This document shows positions 12,366 to 21,425 of a DNA stretch of 64,000 bases, piece after piece; the stretch's first letter is position 1; every line of letters starts with the position of its first letter. Both the position numbers and the translations under genes were made by a program. Below the pieces are notes generated by a model. It did not search any database and had not been told where the DNA came from. It was given only the letters and a program-made list of their open reading frames with translations. Source of the DNA: Setoptus koraiensis (lineage: Eukaryota > Arthropoda). The stretch is taken from contig CM106585.1 of NCBI GenBank assembly GCA_048013815.1, positions 4,340,001 to 4,404,000 of the forward strand, written 5' to 3'.

Positions 12366-12447
12366 CCGGAGCGGCTCATCCGAAGCGCCGCAACCCGGAG
12401 CGCCGCAACCCGAAGCGCCCCAATCCGGAGCGCCCCAATCCGAAGAG
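12366..12447. repeat. 15-bp tandem repeat
   Basis: Units CCGAAGCGCCGCAAC / CCGGAGCGCCCCAAT, about five copies; two alternating variants suggest duplication of a dimer. Confidence 0.85.
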
Positions 12448-12866
12448 TAAGCCAGCAAATACAGCCAGCCGGCGACAAAAATAAACTCGAGTTTCAATAA
12501 TCGTGACGCAACTCACATTATCATTTGACAGAGCACCCAGTGTCAGCTGACTGACTCTAACGCGAGGCAGAGTGTTTACAATTACGTAAACTAATTGAAC
12601 GTCGCTCGGCTTTTTATTGGCGCAAACAGAGCGAGCCCACATTGCACATTGAAGCAATATCTTTATAATCGCACACACGCACACTTTGTGTCAGACTTCA
12701 CGTAGTCACTTGGACACTTTATTATTTAAATGCTCGATATAATCTCGATGCAAATTTGAGTGCCCAATGCGATTACAACGGCAGTCAGCCAAGTGACAAG
12801 TGGTTCGATTAACCGGCGCCATAATGCTTTCCCGGTTGTTTGCTGTCGACCAATCGCTAAATATCG

Positions 12867-12920
12867 CCAGCCAGCCAGCCAGTCAGTCAGCCAGTCAGCC
12901 AGTCAGTTAGTCAGTCAGTC
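12867..12920. repeat. CAGC/CAGT tetranucleotide repeat
   Basis: About thirteen four-base units mixing CAGC and CAGT. Confidence 0.85.
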
Positions 12921-13437
12921 ATGTGACGGCTGGCTTTCATTGTCGGCTCGAGTTGAATGGGTTCACTTGACACAGCTAACTGTGCAGCAATCCGTTTATA
13001 AGCAATTCTCAACTATATATATATATAGGAATTTTTCCTTTTGCCGTTTGTATTACGTTTGCGGCCAGCGCACTCATTATCATCGTGATCCGAGCCGTGA
13101 GTGCACACCCAGTGTATAACAACGAGCCAGGTTTGCAGGCTCTTTGTGTTCGAATCAAGTGGTTTGTGACAAATACCTATGGTGGGCCCAGAATAATAAG
13201 ATAGCCTGTGCAGTAACGAATGTAGTTAACAACAAAAGCAATCATTGTATAGAAATTATCTTTTCTTCCTTTGCGCCAGTCACTTGATCAACTTTTTTCT
13301 CCACTATGGATTGCACAGTGTGGAATTCCGCGCTTCGCTAGCCGACAGCAGCCACAGCCAACGGGCAATCTATTAATATAAAATTGATTCCGCTGGCCGG
13401 CGCCTTCAATAGCTGGCACGGGGATGCAAGTCGTGCT

Positions 13438-13488
13438 TGATATAAGGCGGTCGCACGAACAAGTGGGTGTTGTGACCGCCTTATATCA
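13438..13488. repeat. Perfect inverted repeat, 15-bp arms
   Basis: TGATATAAGGCGGTC (13438-13452) pairs exactly with 13474-13488 around a 21-nt loop; GCAC and GTG just inside extend the pairing imperfectly. Confidence 0.9.
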
Positions 13489-13826
13489 TTATGTCATAGC
13501 CACGAGAGGCAATCAATGTGCCACCATCAAAATATGTGCTGCTACGAGAGCATCGGGAGCTTCGTTTCGCCAGAAATTCTTACCTCGTTGTTGATCACCT
13601 AGCGACCTGTCAACGCGCCACAGAAAATGGTATGCGATTGTGTTGCCATCTAACACAAACCCATTCATTTACTAACAAGCGAGTGGGCCCCATTGTGCAG
13701 TGAGTGCCTCAATGGTCACTCACTGTACTCAAATATACTCACTCGCTCAATACACTAATATGTTATTTATCTATATTCTAATACCAAACAATTGCCAATA
13801 CTCGTTACTCGCGCTTGGGCCGGGCC

Positions 13827-13857
13827 CATCGTTTGTCTGCGCCGACGACAAACGATG
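13827..13857. repeat. Perfect inverted repeat, 11-bp arms
   Basis: CATCGTTTGTC (13827-13837) and its exact reverse complement (13847-13857), 9-nt loop, right after a GGGCCC motif. Confidence 0.85.
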
Positions 13858-15724
13858 ATACGACACTAGAGCACATCATGCAATCGCTCGTTACTAGTAT
13901 TTATGCTTGAGATAAAGGAGCCAAGTTAAGCCTACGTGCTTCCGGTTGATCGATTGGTCGTGTCAATGTTGTTGATCACCGTTTTCTCTCAAACTCTCAA
14001 CTGCTAACATGCAAGGCGTTCACTGTATGCATGCAGTGAACAGTCTATAGATAAACTTGTGACTTTGTGTATCTGTAACGCTAATGCTTACACGCTAACA
14101 GATATGAAAGTGTATGCACGAACTGTATATTTGTTTGCCTTCGTCATGTCAATCTCTACCACTTCATCTTTATTCATGTCGTAGAGCTCCCTTTAAATAT
14201 GCCAACAATTCTAATATATGGACCCCCGTCTCCACTCTCGTCTGGGCAAATTCCTCGAACAACAATAATAATAATCATGTTAATCATAATGATTAATATT
14301 GTGACCTCTTTGTCCGCTGCATCATTGACCATACAACAGATTCGAGCCAACATCCAATTCGTTCAGTAACCATAATCAATCAAACAACTGCTCACAATGA
14401 ATACTACTACCCAATACTCGCTCTGCGATGCTGGCCCGGCAAGTATAGCTCAAGTTGCCAGTTGGGCTACATGCAAAAGACGCAGCCAAATTACGGACAT
14501 ACCGGGTGCAGTAAGAACAGGATCATTCTTGGCTCGCATCACAAGTCTAGATCCATTTCAGTGGGTGACCATTTTCACTATGTCGCGAAACCTGAGGTCC
14601 ACCCCAGCGACTACCAAGCTCAATGCGAGACTCTATGCAGTTGAATTTGTCAGGTAGCCCTTGATCAAATTGTATCATTTATATTTACTAAAGTGATGAA
14701 CTCTAGCCATGCTCGTCTGTTGGGTTGAATTGCGAATACGATCCTATCGGGCACTTTAGTTTACTAGAGAGCAACGAAACAAACAAATCGACCAAAATAA
14801 TCGGCGGACGATGCTCGAATAGGTCAAGCAGACCAACGGATAATCGCGCGCCATCGCATTTTAGATATCGTACGAAAATCGCCGCCGGAACAGTTCAAAA
14901 TACGCGCCCAATTGTGTGCTCTCAACTAGTCAGGGTGCACAGAAATCTTTTCCAGCAATCTGCTCATTTTGTCCACGTGCCCCAAGATATTCTGGGGTAA
15001 TGACTGGTGGCTCAGGGACCAACGAGAGAAAAACCCCCTATAGCGCGGGGTCTTTTGGTGTTTTTACAGTTGAGTGGTTTGCGGAGGGTGACTTTTCGGC
15101 GACCACATTTCAACCTTTGCACGAACATCATCAAATTCTCTGTGGATTTGTGCACAGACTTCACTTTATTTGTTCGCACAACGTTCGCAAGGGCTGCGCT
15201 CGCTGCTTTCGATCGTTTGAACGCCAGTTTGCACACAGTTTAACCAGCAGAGATAGTGTGAACAGGCAAGCACATTCTGCGCTGGTGTATTCAACTTTAT
15301 TGAGACACCTCCTTGAATTGGTTGTGTATTGGTGCGGCGCTGCCAGAGCCCCTGTCGGAAAAGCAAAGAACTATCCCATTGCATGTTGACTAGTGTACAT
15401 TTCTCAGTTGTGAATTGAAAATATTTTTTTAGTTTGATTCAGCCACTCTTGGCGTTCGCATGTGTCATATTCTATTATAATTATTATTGGTAGTATTATT
15501 GCTAAAACTTATAATATTATTACTATTGTATAGTAATACCGATATTGTATATTCTTATTTTCATTAGGTACCTATTATACAGATTTTAACATTATTTTTA
15601 CATGATGACTAGATAAATATCGTCAATAGCAAGAATAGATGCGCCCCCTCTCAATGTGGACATGTATATTCAACCATTCATCGCTTACCTTTGATCTGCC
15701 TACAGTCCATCAACTGACACCATC

Positions 15725-18700
15725 ATGTCCACTAGTGAAAGTGATTCAGAATGTCCTCTGTCATTCACCAACATATTATTTGGTAATATTGGTCTAGACG
15801 GAAAATTGGAAGGCGACTATTTGGATGATGACTCGAAGAAAAATTTGCATGCTTTAAGTACTTTGGCTAATTTAGTAAACGATGAATTGGATCAAGAATT
15901 AAGACAATCATGCACCACTAGTAAAGACGACAATTTTGATGATGATGATGATGATGATGATAACGACAACGACGATAAAGACCACCAAGACAATGACGAC
16001 AAAAAGGAATGCACTAGTGCAACAAAACCATACCACTCTCCTATAGATTTCGACGATGATGATTCTCTAGCGGATGACGAAGACGAAAGCTATACAAAAA
16101 CTAACTTTAGTTATGATAGTAGCGCCCATCAATCCTCCTCTGAGCAACCTTCGGCACAAAGTCACGACCAAGAAAATGTAAATGGTCGCAATAATGAAAC
16201 TAATAAAAATCTATTGGCCAAAAATCAAACTGAGCATATCAATTCGCGAGCAACCAATGATGAACTAAATACTCCATTGGCGGCAATTCTACCTAGCAAA
16301 TATAAGGGTTGTGATGTGACGGAACTATTTCCTGGATTCAAACACAACAAAGTGCTACGCTTCTCCCGCCTTTTTGGTCCTGGAAAGCAATCTAGTCTAC
16401 CACAAATATGGAGTAGTGTCAGATCAAAGACAGTACCGTTTTCCTTGTCGCAACAACAATCATCGAATCAACCAACCTCATCTGTCAATAGTAATAAAGA
16501 AAAAGATAGCAAATCAGAAAGTAAAGAGAAAGATTTACAAGAAGCAAACGGTAATAAAAATAATGAATCTTCGCAAACAACAGTACAACCGTCAGCTGAG
16601 ATTGACCAATCAAAGTACGATCAGTATCTCGATTATGAAGTTGACGATGAAGAGATTTTTCTTCGAGCTACTCAATCAAATGAATGCCATTCAGGTAGCG
16701 ACAAAACTGATCCCAATCGAATCGATAGGAGCGCTGACTGGCGATATGGGCCAGCTCAGTATTGGTATGATTATTACAAAGTGCCAGAGGACACCCCAAC
16801 TTATGATTACGGATTCAAGCCCAAGCCAAAAGAAACAACCACTCATGTAGATGATGATCCGAAGGATCCAGACGACAGTTTTCACATGATTTGCCAGCTT
16901 CAATGGGAAGACGATGTTATCTGGGATGGTCACGATGAAGAGTCCAAAATCTTAGCCAAGATAGGCAAGAAGTGTCATGCTGCCGGCTGGGTTCCTTCAG
17001 CCATGCATAGAAAAGCCTCCGATTTTACACAGCAAGTGTCGAAAACCACTCTTCCTCAAGCGAACACACCAGCGCAGCCCATCGTGCCACCTACGCAAGG
17101 TCGCGGTCGACACTCTGACAAACATAATAAGCAGGTGCAAGAGGAATCCGATAGCACATGGTATTCCATATTTCCTGTGGAAAACGACGAGCTTGTGTAT
17201 GGATCGTGGGAAGATGATGTGATTTGGGATCCCAAAGCAATGCCAAAGATACCAGAGCCAAGGATATTGACACTGGATCAAAATGATGATAATATTGTTT
17301 TAGGTATACCTGATGAGATATTGCATCAGGAAATCGTCATGATGAACCATAAGAAAGCCATGGCTCAAAAAGAGCACAAGGAAAAGAAAGACCAAGTGAA
17401 GAGATCTCGAACCATTCTCAGTAAAGCGGGTATGATCGCCGAAGCCGAGCCGACTTCACCTCCACTCGCGGATTGTTTGGAGAAGCATCCTTGGAATATC
17501 TCAAATGACGAATTTTACAGTTACAAAACAACACCTGATGTTGCTCTCAAACCCAATGTTGGCAACCTAATACAACATTCTACGCCCGCTGTAGAACTGA
17601 GACAACCATTTTTCCCCACTTATCTCAACCTCACTAGACTGCGCCAGTTTCACAGGCGACCTCTCCGCAAATTTCGCAATGGAGAAATCGCGGACTCATC
17701 TCCTCATGGAGTGGAGCCTCTTGTTAAGCATATTAAACGTAGAGCTAAGCAACGCGAGCAAGAGAGATTGGCATCAGGCGGTGGCGAAATGTTTTTTATG
17801 CACACTGCAGAAGATCTCTCTGGTAAAGATGGCGAAATAGTGTTGGCAGAATGTTCTGAAGAGCACCCACCATTGCTCAATCAAATCGGTATGGCAACTA
17901 AAATCAAAAACTATTATCGTCGCAAGTTGGGATCTATGGAAGAACTTGATCCAAATAAATATGCTTACGGTGAACCTGCGCTCATCCATACCAGCCCGTT
18001 TCTTGGTAATCTTCATCCTGGTGAAAGTATTCAAACCTTTGAAAACAACATGTATCGTGCCCCTCTATATCAGCACGTAGTACCTGAAACTGATTTTCTC
18101 GTCATAAGAACTAGAGACAATTACTACATACGAGATGTTGAGACTGTTTTCACAGTAGGACAAGAATTGCCAATAGTTGAAGTGCCAGGACCCAACTCTA
18201 AAAAAGCTAACAACTTCATTAGAGACTTTTTGCAGGTATATATTTACCGACTATTTTGGAAAAGCCAAGATGAACCAAAACGTATCAAAATGGAAGACAT
18301 CAAAAAGGCATTTCCATTACATTCGGAGAGCTCTATACGAAAAAGACTAAAACAATGTGCTGATTTCAAACGTACGGGCATGGACTCGAATTGGTGGGTG
18401 CTGAAAAATCCATCGGAGTTCAGGCTGCCACCTGAAGCTGAAATCAGAGCCATGGTTACGCCCGAGCAATGTTGCGCCTACTATTCTATGTTAGCAGCTG
18501 AACAAAGATTAAAAGATGCTGGTTACGGAGAGAGATCATTGTTTGCACCTGAGGATGAAGATGACGAAGAGTTACAACTCAAAATGGATGACGAAGTGAA
18601 AGCTGCTCCCTGGAATACTACTCGAGCATTTATTTCTGCTATGAAACAAAAATGTCTTTTACAACTTTCAGGTGTTGCCGATCCCACAGGTATTGGAGAA

Positions 18701-20452
18701 GGTTTCTCGTATGTTAGAGTTCCTAACAAGCCACAACTACCACGTGAAGTAGCAGTAAAGGAACCACAGCCTAAAAAGACTGTTACCGGCACAGATGCCG
18801 ATCTTCGTCGTCTTAAACTCAGTACTGCCAAACAAATACTGAGAAAGCACGGAATACCTGAGGAGAACATCAAAAAGTTGGCTCGTTGGGACATTGTTGA
18901 TCTTGTTCGAACTTTGTCTACTAAGCAGGCACGATCTGGCGAAGAGTCGATGAGTAAATTTGCCAGGGGTAACAGATTTAGTATTGCCGAGCATCAAGAA
19001 CGTTACAGGGAGGAGTGTCAGCGCATCTTTGAGCTGCAAAATAAAGTTCTCACTTCTATTGAGGAACTCTCTACTGATGAAGATGAATCGGATGATGAGG
19101 AAGATTCTGATATTGAGGAGATGGGTAAAAACATCGAAAGTATTATTGCCAACAACAAGACTTCTCGTGATCTGTCTTTTGAAAAAGAAGAGGCCGAGAG
19201 GCGTGACTTCTACCAGAACTTTATGCTTAAAGATGAGTCAAAATCAAAAGGTAGCAAGGATGTTGAGGGCAACATGGACGAGTCATCGAATCTGGCCACT
19301 TCTACTGACAAGATACTCAATATACACAGGACTTTTGTCTGTCCAGATGGTACAGAATATAATAGGCTTGAAACGGTACGAAAACCTGGCGTAATAGACA
19401 CTTATGTTCGGATACGGAAGACAAAAGACGCTGATTTTATCAGTCAGTTCGCGACATCGCTTGATGAGCAGCAGCGTGAGGCAAAAAGAAAGGAAAGGCG
19501 TCGTCAACAAGAACAGATGAGGCGTAACAAGAGAAACGAACAACAAAAAGAGCATCAAGTCAAAGGTGTAGGGGGTGAACTGTCTCGCCAGTCTTCCTTT
19601 TACGCCGCAAACGACTCAGCACCCATGTCACCTCAGTCATTTACTGCATCTAGGTCACCTTCACTGTTTCTTGATACCAAATCACCTCCTGAGATATCTA
19701 TCAGTCCTGACGACAGTAGTCAGCCTGAGGTTCGCCGACGCAAGGAAAAGGACGGTTCGAAGCTACGTTGTGGAGCCTGCGGCGGTATAGGCCATATGAA
19801 GAACAATCGATCTTGCCCCAATCATAAAGCACCAATACAAGTTGCCATCACACAGGAACAACTCGAAGAAGAGGAAAGAACCCAGTTCCGTGAAAGTAAT
19901 CTAGTGAAAGTTGATGAAACTAAATTAGTTTTTAATAAAAAACTTTTCGATCAAGTTGAGGAAAACAGAAAGCGAGCACTTGTGCTCAAAGTTCCCAAGG
20001 AATGTCTGAAAAGGCGCCGAACTCAGCACACCGAACACTGTGATTATCTCCAGAAACCAGAGTACAAGCAAACCAACAGGCGACCAACTGACCCACTTGT
20101 GGCTATGTCTGTCATCTTTGAGGACGTACTAAAAGAGTTACGAGAGGCACCCAACACCCAACCATTTTGGTCTGCGGTCAATCCAAAATTGGTTCCTGAT
20201 TACTACAATGTTATAAAAAATCCGATAGACATACAAAAGATTAGGAAGAGATGTCAGGAGAAATACTACACTAGCAGAGAAGAATTTTCCAAGGATGTCA
20301 AGCAAATGTTGACAAATTCAGAGATGTATAATGGAGTTAGTCATCAGTACACAACCACTGCCCGTCAAATGGTAGAATTGTGTGAGCGACGCCTCTCTGA
20401 GAGATGCGATAAAGTAGAGGCATTAGAAAAGGCGATAAATGATAATGATTGA
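15725..20452 (+). CDS. TAF1: TFIID subunit TAF1, single-exon, one bromodomain
   Basis: Largest TFIID subunit (1575 aa), scaffold for TBP and promoter DNA in RNA polymerase II initiation. Visible parts: N-terminal TBP-binding start with LFGNIGLDGKLEG (residues ~19-31), an Asp-rich run (~71-95), the central conserved TAF1 domain (DUF3591, ~585-1000) including a winged-helix-like stretch RDFLQVYIYRLFWKS (~833), a zinc knuckle CGACGGIGHMKNNRSCP (~1346), and one bromodomain (~1455-1560) with PDYYNVIKNPID and YNG. Human and fly TAF1 have two bromodomains; this one stops right after the first, whose end (LEKAIND) matches the human linker after bromodomain 1. ATG follows a likely 5'UTR splice acceptor at 15704-15705. 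No intron is needed. A variant signal ATTAAA lies near 20499, inside the 3' end of the opposing gene. Very sure of identity. Confidence 0.97.
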   Translation: MSTSESDSECPLSFTNILFGNIGLDGKLEGDYLDDDSKKNLHALSTLANLVNDELDQELRQSCTTSKDDNFDDDDDDDDNDNDDKDHQDNDDKKECTSATKPYHSPIDFDDDDSLADDEDESYTKTNFSYDSSAHQSSSEQPSAQSHDQENVNGRNNETNKNLLAKNQTEHINSRATNDELNTPLAAILPSKYKGCDVTELFPGFKHNKVLRFSRLFGPGKQSSLPQIWSSVRSKTVPFSLSQQQSSNQPTSSVNSNKEKDSKSESKEKDLQEANGNKNNESSQTTVQPSAEIDQSKYDQYLDYEVDDEEIFLRATQSNECHSGSDKTDPNRIDRSADWRYGPAQYWYDYYKVPEDTPTYDYGFKPKPKETTTHVDDDPKDPDDSFHMICQLQWEDDVIWDGHDEESKILAKIGKKCHAAGWVPSAMHRKASDFTQQVSKTTLPQANTPAQPIVPPTQGRGRHSDKHNKQVQEESDSTWYSIFPVENDELVYGSWEDDVIWDPKAMPKIPEPRILTLDQNDDNIVLGIPDEILHQEIVMMNHKKAMAQKEHKEKKDQVKRSRTILSKAGMIAEAEPTSPPLADCLEKHPWNISNDEFYSYKTTPDVALKPNVGNLIQHSTPAVELRQPFFPTYLNLTRLRQFHRRPLRKFRNGEIADSSPHGVEPLVKHIKRRAKQREQERLASGGGEMFFMHTAEDLSGKDGEIVLAECSEEHPPLLNQIGMATKIKNYYRRKLGSMEELDPNKYAYGEPALIHTSPFLGNLHPGESIQTFENNMYRAPLYQHVVPETDFLVIRTRDNYYIRDVETVFTVGQELPIVEVPGPNSKKANNFIRDFLQVYIYRLFWKSQDEPKRIKMEDIKKAFPLHSESSIRKRLKQCADFKRTGMDSNWWVLKNPSEFRLPPEAEIRAMVTPEQCCAYYSMLAAEQRLKDAGYGERSLFAPEDEDDEELQLKMDDEVKAAPWNTTRAFISAMKQKCLLQLSGVADPTGIGEGFSYVRVPNKPQLPREVAVKEPQPKKTVTGTDADLRRLKLSTAKQILRKHGIPEENIKKLARWDIVDLVRTLSTKQARSGEESMSKFARGNRFSIAEHQERYREECQRIFELQNKVLTSIEELSTDEDESDDEEDSDIEEMGKNIESIIANNKTSRDLSFEKEEAERRDFYQNFMLKDESKSKGSKDVEGNMDESSNLATSTDKILNIHRTFVCPDGTEYNRLETVRKPGVIDTYVRIRKTKDADFISQFATSLDEQQREAKRKERRRQQEQMRRNKRNEQQKEHQVKGVGGELSRQSSFYAANDSAPMSPQSFTASRSPSLFLDTKSPPEISISPDDSSQPEVRRRKEKDGSKLRCGACGGIGHMKNNRSCPNHKAPIQVAITQEQLEEEERTQFRESNLVKVDETKLVFNKKLFDQVEENRKRALVLKVPKECLKRRRTQHTEHCDYLQKPEYKQTNRRPTDPLVAMSVIFEDVLKELREAPNTQPFWSAVNPKLVPDYYNVIKNPIDIQKIRKRCQEKYYTSREEFSKDVKQMLTNSEMYNGVSHQYTTTARQMVELCERRLSERCDKVEALEKAINDND

Positions 20453-20479
20453 TTATCCTATGTACAGATATTGTAGATC

Positions 20480-20485
20480 TTTATT
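20480..20485 (-). terminator. Poly(A) signal overlapping the stop codon of coiled-coil gene A
   Basis: On the minus strand the stop TAA (20486-20484) is the start of TAATAAA. The 3'UTR is therefore predicted to be only a few tens of bases, ending at or within the TAF1 3' end. Confidence 0.6.
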
Positions 20486-21425
20486 AGATTTGTGTCTGAT
20501 TAAACCTAGGTGTTTCCTCCCAAAGTTTGAGACTGTGCAATCTATCAATCATTTGCTTGTCGTATGCAGGTGAACTAACTACAATACTTTTGAGGATCTC
20601 TTTCAACTCGTCGCGTCTCATTGTTAACTCCTGTATTTGGTTGAGCAATTTCTTTTTCAATTCCCTCTGACGCATCTCTTCTCTCTGAAGTTCCACGTTT
20701 CTTTCGTGTGTTGTGAGCTTTCTTGATGCTGAATTTTTGTTTCGCTTGTGCACTCCCGTCGATTTAAATTCACCGTTTGTCGAAGAAGTTTTCCTAATCG
20801 ATTTATTGGATGTTGATGTACCATTATGACTGGGTGCCACGGAGGACGGTGGTGAACCACTATAACTGGGTGCTGCGGAGGATGGTGATGTACCACTGTA
20901 ACTGGGCGCCACGGAGGATGGTGATGTACCACTGTAATTCGGTGTTACGCAAGAAGGTGATGCATTGTTCGTGTCGATGTTGTTAAAATTAACTTGTCCG
21001 TTGACTGCTTGCACATGATAATCAGGTTGCTGATATTGGCAGAACTGGGGCTGTTGGTGATGTTGATTCTGTCGATGTTGATGCTGTTGATGTTGTTGAT
21101 GTTGTTGATGTGGTTGTTGATGTAGTTGTTGTTGTTGATGCAATTGTTGTTGCTGTAGTTGTGGTTGTTGATGAGGTTGAGGTTGTGGTTGTTGCGGTTG
21201 CTGTTGGTATTGGTATTGCTGTTGTTGTTGCTGTTGTTGTTGCTGTTGTTGTTGTTGATGATCAACGTAACACAGGTTGTCATTGAAAGAGTAGATGGAC
21301 TTTGGATAGTCTTGTTCATAATCCAAAACCATTGTGATCACATTTGGAGTGTTAAGAGTATCATCATAGTTCGACATGAGGTTATTGTCGATATTGAGTA
21401 GAGGTGGTTTCGTTCTAGGTGACAT
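20484..21425 (-). CDS. Gln-rich coiled-coil protein A (unassigned family)
   Basis: 313 aa, single exon, ATG at 21425. Order: acidic/Asn N-terminus (1-55), Gln/His/Pro-rich tract coded by CAA/CAG (~57-130), Ser/Pro repeats of about 12 aa of the type PSYSGTSPSS (~160-210), a basic patch HKRNKNSASRK, then a conserved C-terminal block (~237-313) with regularly spaced Leu/Ile that should form a short coiled coil, followed by VVSSPAYDKQMIDRL and ending NQTQI. The same C-terminal block occurs in the gene at 32561-33085. The basic patch plus zipper recalls small bZIP regulators, but the canonical N-x2-AA-x2-C/S-R signature is absent, so I do not name a family. It lies tail to tail with TAF1 (31 bp between the stops). 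Its AATAAA signal (20485-20480) overlaps the TAA stop. Confidence 0.85.
   Translation of the reverse strand: MSPRTKPPLLNIDNNLMSNYDDTLNTPNVITMVLDYEQDYPKSIYSFNDNLCYVDHQQQQQQQQQQQQQQYQYQQQPQQPQPQPHQQPQLQQQQLHQQQQLHQQPHQQHQQHQQHQHRQNQHHQQPQFCQYQQPDYHVQAVNGQVNFNNIDTNNASPSCVTPNYSGTSPSSVAPSYSGTSPSSAAPSYSGSPPSSVAPSHNGTSTSNKSIRKTSSTNGEFKSTGVHKRNKNSASRKLTTHERNVELQREEMRQRELKKKLLNQIQELTMRRDELKEILKSIVVSSPAYDKQMIDRLHSLKLWEETPRFNQTQI

Larger units (their letters stand above)
1..12500. other. GC-rich gene-free arm
   Basis: No open frame here looks like a real protein. The longest frames (for example 1710-2525 minus, 9674-10315 plus) run through hairpins and tandem repeats and read as low-complexity Arg/Pro/Ala, as expected when GC-rich DNA has few stops. 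What the stretch does hold is listed separately: about fourteen short-unit tandem arrays, several perfect inverted repeats, TTG and TTA microsatellites, and many GGGCCC sites. Base composition is far above the rest of the window. It could be a large regulatory domain or a fast-evolving repeat region; I cannot tell which. Confidence 0.6.
12500..15705. other. Compositional transition, no gene recognised
   Basis: GC content falls over this stretch from the left-arm level to the AT-rich level of the gene area; by 15,420-15,620 the DNA is strongly AT-rich. Two more perfect inverted repeats (listed) and three of the GGGCCC motifs lie here. Frames at 14397-14657 and 14916-15389 are open but match nothing I know, and all frames there are similarly open, so I do not call them genes. 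The 3' end must hold the TAF1 promoter and probably an untranslated first exon. Confidence 0.5.

Noticed and set aside
14397-15389. Several open frames just upstream of TAF1 (86, 91, 157 codons)
   Set aside because: Plus and minus frames are equally open, none has a recognisable domain, and no joining introns are convincing. Possibly untranslated exon and promoter DNA.
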